DNA from: Pseudomonadota bacterium
Lineage (GTDB): Bacteria > Pseudomonadota > Alphaproteobacteria > Rhizobiales > Rhizobiaceae
Assembly (NCBI GenBank): GCA_023428515.1
Contig: JAEYXI010000453.1
Location: 1 to 5,392 of the forward strand
DNA length: 5,392 nt
Reading direction: 5' to 3'
This document shows, piece after piece, positions 4,528 to 5,392 of this stretch (positions are counted from its first letter, which is position 1; every line of letters starts with the position of its first letter). A program made the position numbers and the translations under genes. The notes under the pieces are model-generated. The model was not told the origin of the DNA, did no database searches, and saw only the letters and a program-made list of their open reading frames with translations.

Positions 4528-5392
4528 CTACACCAGCATGCCGAGCGGATTTTCGATGTGGCGCTTGAAGGCGACCAGAAGCTCGGCGCCGAGCGCGCCG
4601 TCGACGGCGCGGTGATCGGTCGAGAGCGTCACCGACATGATCGTCGCGACCGCGAGCTGGCCGCCCTTGACCACGGCGCGCTGTTCGCCGGCGCCGACCG
4701 CCAGGATCGTCGCATGCGGCGGGTTCACCACCGCGGCGAAATCCTTGACGCCGAACATGCCGAGATTGGAGACCGCCGTCGTGCCGCCCTGATACTCCTC
4801 CGGCTTCAGCTTGCGCGCCTTGGCCCGTGCCGCCATGTCCTTCATCTCGTTGGAAATCTGGGAGAGCGTCTTGTGGCAGGCATCACGGATGATCGGCGTG
4901 ATCAGCCCGCCCGGGATCGAGACAGCGACGCCGACATCGGCATGCTTGTGCTTGAGCATCGCGCCTTCGGTCCAGGAGACGTTGGCGTCCGGCACAGCCT
5001 TGAGCGCCAGCGCCAGCGCCTTGATCACCATGTCGTTGACCGAGAGCTTGTAGGCCGGCTTGCCGTCCTTCTCCGGCGCCGCGGCGTTGAGCTCGGCCCG
5101 CAGTTTGAGCAGCGCGTCGAGCTCGCAATCCAGCGTGACGTAGAAATGCGGGATGGTCTGCTTGGCCTCGGTCAGGCGGCGCGCGATCGTCTTGCGCATG
5201 CCGTCATGCGGGATCTCCTCATAGGAGCCCGGCGCGAACAGCTTCTTGACCTGATCGTCCGAGGGGCCGCTGGCCAGAGGCGCAGCGGCGGCTTTTGGCG
5301 CAGCAGCTGCCGGAGCGGCGGCCGCAGCCGGCACGGCCTTCGCAGCACCGCCCTGCCGGGCGGCTTCGATGTCCTTCTCGACGATGCGGCCA
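4528..5392 (-). CDS. pdhC: Pyruvate dehydrogenase E2, dihydrolipoamide acetyltransferase (5' end outside window)
   Basis: E2 forms the core of the pyruvate dehydrogenase complex and transfers the acetyl group from lipoyl-lysine to CoA. The visible 287 residues start in GRIVEKDIEAA, the end of the peripheral subunit-binding domain. An Ala/Pro linker follows (about 20-45), then the catalytic domain from YEEIPHDGMRKTIARRLTEAK. The active-site motif STDHRAVDG has His260 and Asp264 (numbered within the visible part) near the C-terminus, and TTAVSNLGMFGV is also typical. The lipoyl domain and the start codon lie beyond the right edge; the GTG at 5334 inside the linker is not a start. Pyruvate specificity rather than 2-oxoglutarate is favoured by the overall match to alphaproteobacterial PDH E2 sequences, but the missing N-terminus leaves slight doubt. 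In related bacteria pdhA, pdhB, pdhC and lpd are clustered; here the downstream neighbour is convergent. Confidence 0.93.
   Translation of the reverse strand, partial: GRIVEKDIEAARQGGAAKAVPAAAAAPAAAAPKAAAAPLASGPSDDQVKKLFAPGSYEEIPHDGMRKTIARRLTEAKQTIPHFYVTLDCELDALLKLRAELNAAAPEKDGKPAYKLSVNDMVIKALALALKAVPDANVSWTEGAMLKHKHADVGVAVSIPGGLITPIIRDACHKTLSQISNEMKDMAARAKARKLKPEEYQGGTTAVSNLGMFGVKDFAAVVNPPHATILAVGAGEQRAVVKGGQLAVATIMSVTLSTDHRAVDGALGAELLVAFKRHIENPLGMLV

Noticed and set aside
5332..5334. GTG as a start codon for the E2 gene
   Set aside because: The frame continues upstream through the subunit-binding domain end GRIVEKDIEAA, so the gene simply runs off the window.

Overview
This window looks like the chromosome of a GC-rich alphaproteobacterium, most likely a Rhizobiales / Mesorhizobium-type organism. 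The grounds are the strong G/C bias at third codon positions, the alphaproteobacterial style of the pyruvate dehydrogenase E2 (alanine/proline-rich linker, C-terminus ending IENPLGMLV) and the overall gene style. The genus is inferred, not proven. No RNA genes, insertion sequences, CRISPR arrays or broken genes are visible.

Left part (1-2942, minus strand): a compact sugar phosphotransferase (PTS) operon of the glucitol/sorbitol type. In transcription order it reads gutM, srlA (EIIC2), srlE (EIIB-EIIC), srlB (EIIA), then an HPr gene cut off by the left edge of the window. The phosphoryl-acceptor residues expected for HPr (His14), EIIA (His43) and EIIB (the DCGGT/RCG cysteine motif) are all present, so a phosphate relay HPr -> EIIA -> EIIB -> sugar can be written from this one operon. 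Enzyme I and a polyol-phosphate dehydrogenase are not in the window and may lie beyond base 1. A complete carbohydrate PTS is unusual in alphaproteobacteria, which mostly keep only a regulatory (nitrogen-type) PTS.

Middle (2943-3127): a divergent control region. A near-consensus sigma70 promoter reads rightwards (TTGTTT, 17 bp, TATAAT). A perfect TTGACA reads leftwards from inside its spacer, with only a poor -10 partner. Palindromic elements overlap both, and the rightward transcript would carry an ~80-nt leader able to fold into a long hairpin touching its ribosome-binding site.

Right part: a 211-residue protein of unknown function (3128-3763, plus) is followed by a HAD-superfamily phosphatase (3826-4497, plus). 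The phosphatase converges on the 3' end of pdhC, the E2 subunit of pyruvate dehydrogenase (4528-5392, minus, 5' end missing). A GC hairpin sits in the 30-bp gap between the convergent stops.

Reading of the whole: a PTS sugar-uptake module placed next to the core pyruvate dehydrogenase locus. PTS uptake consumes PEP and yields pyruvate, so the neighbourhood is metabolically sensible, but any functional link is inference.
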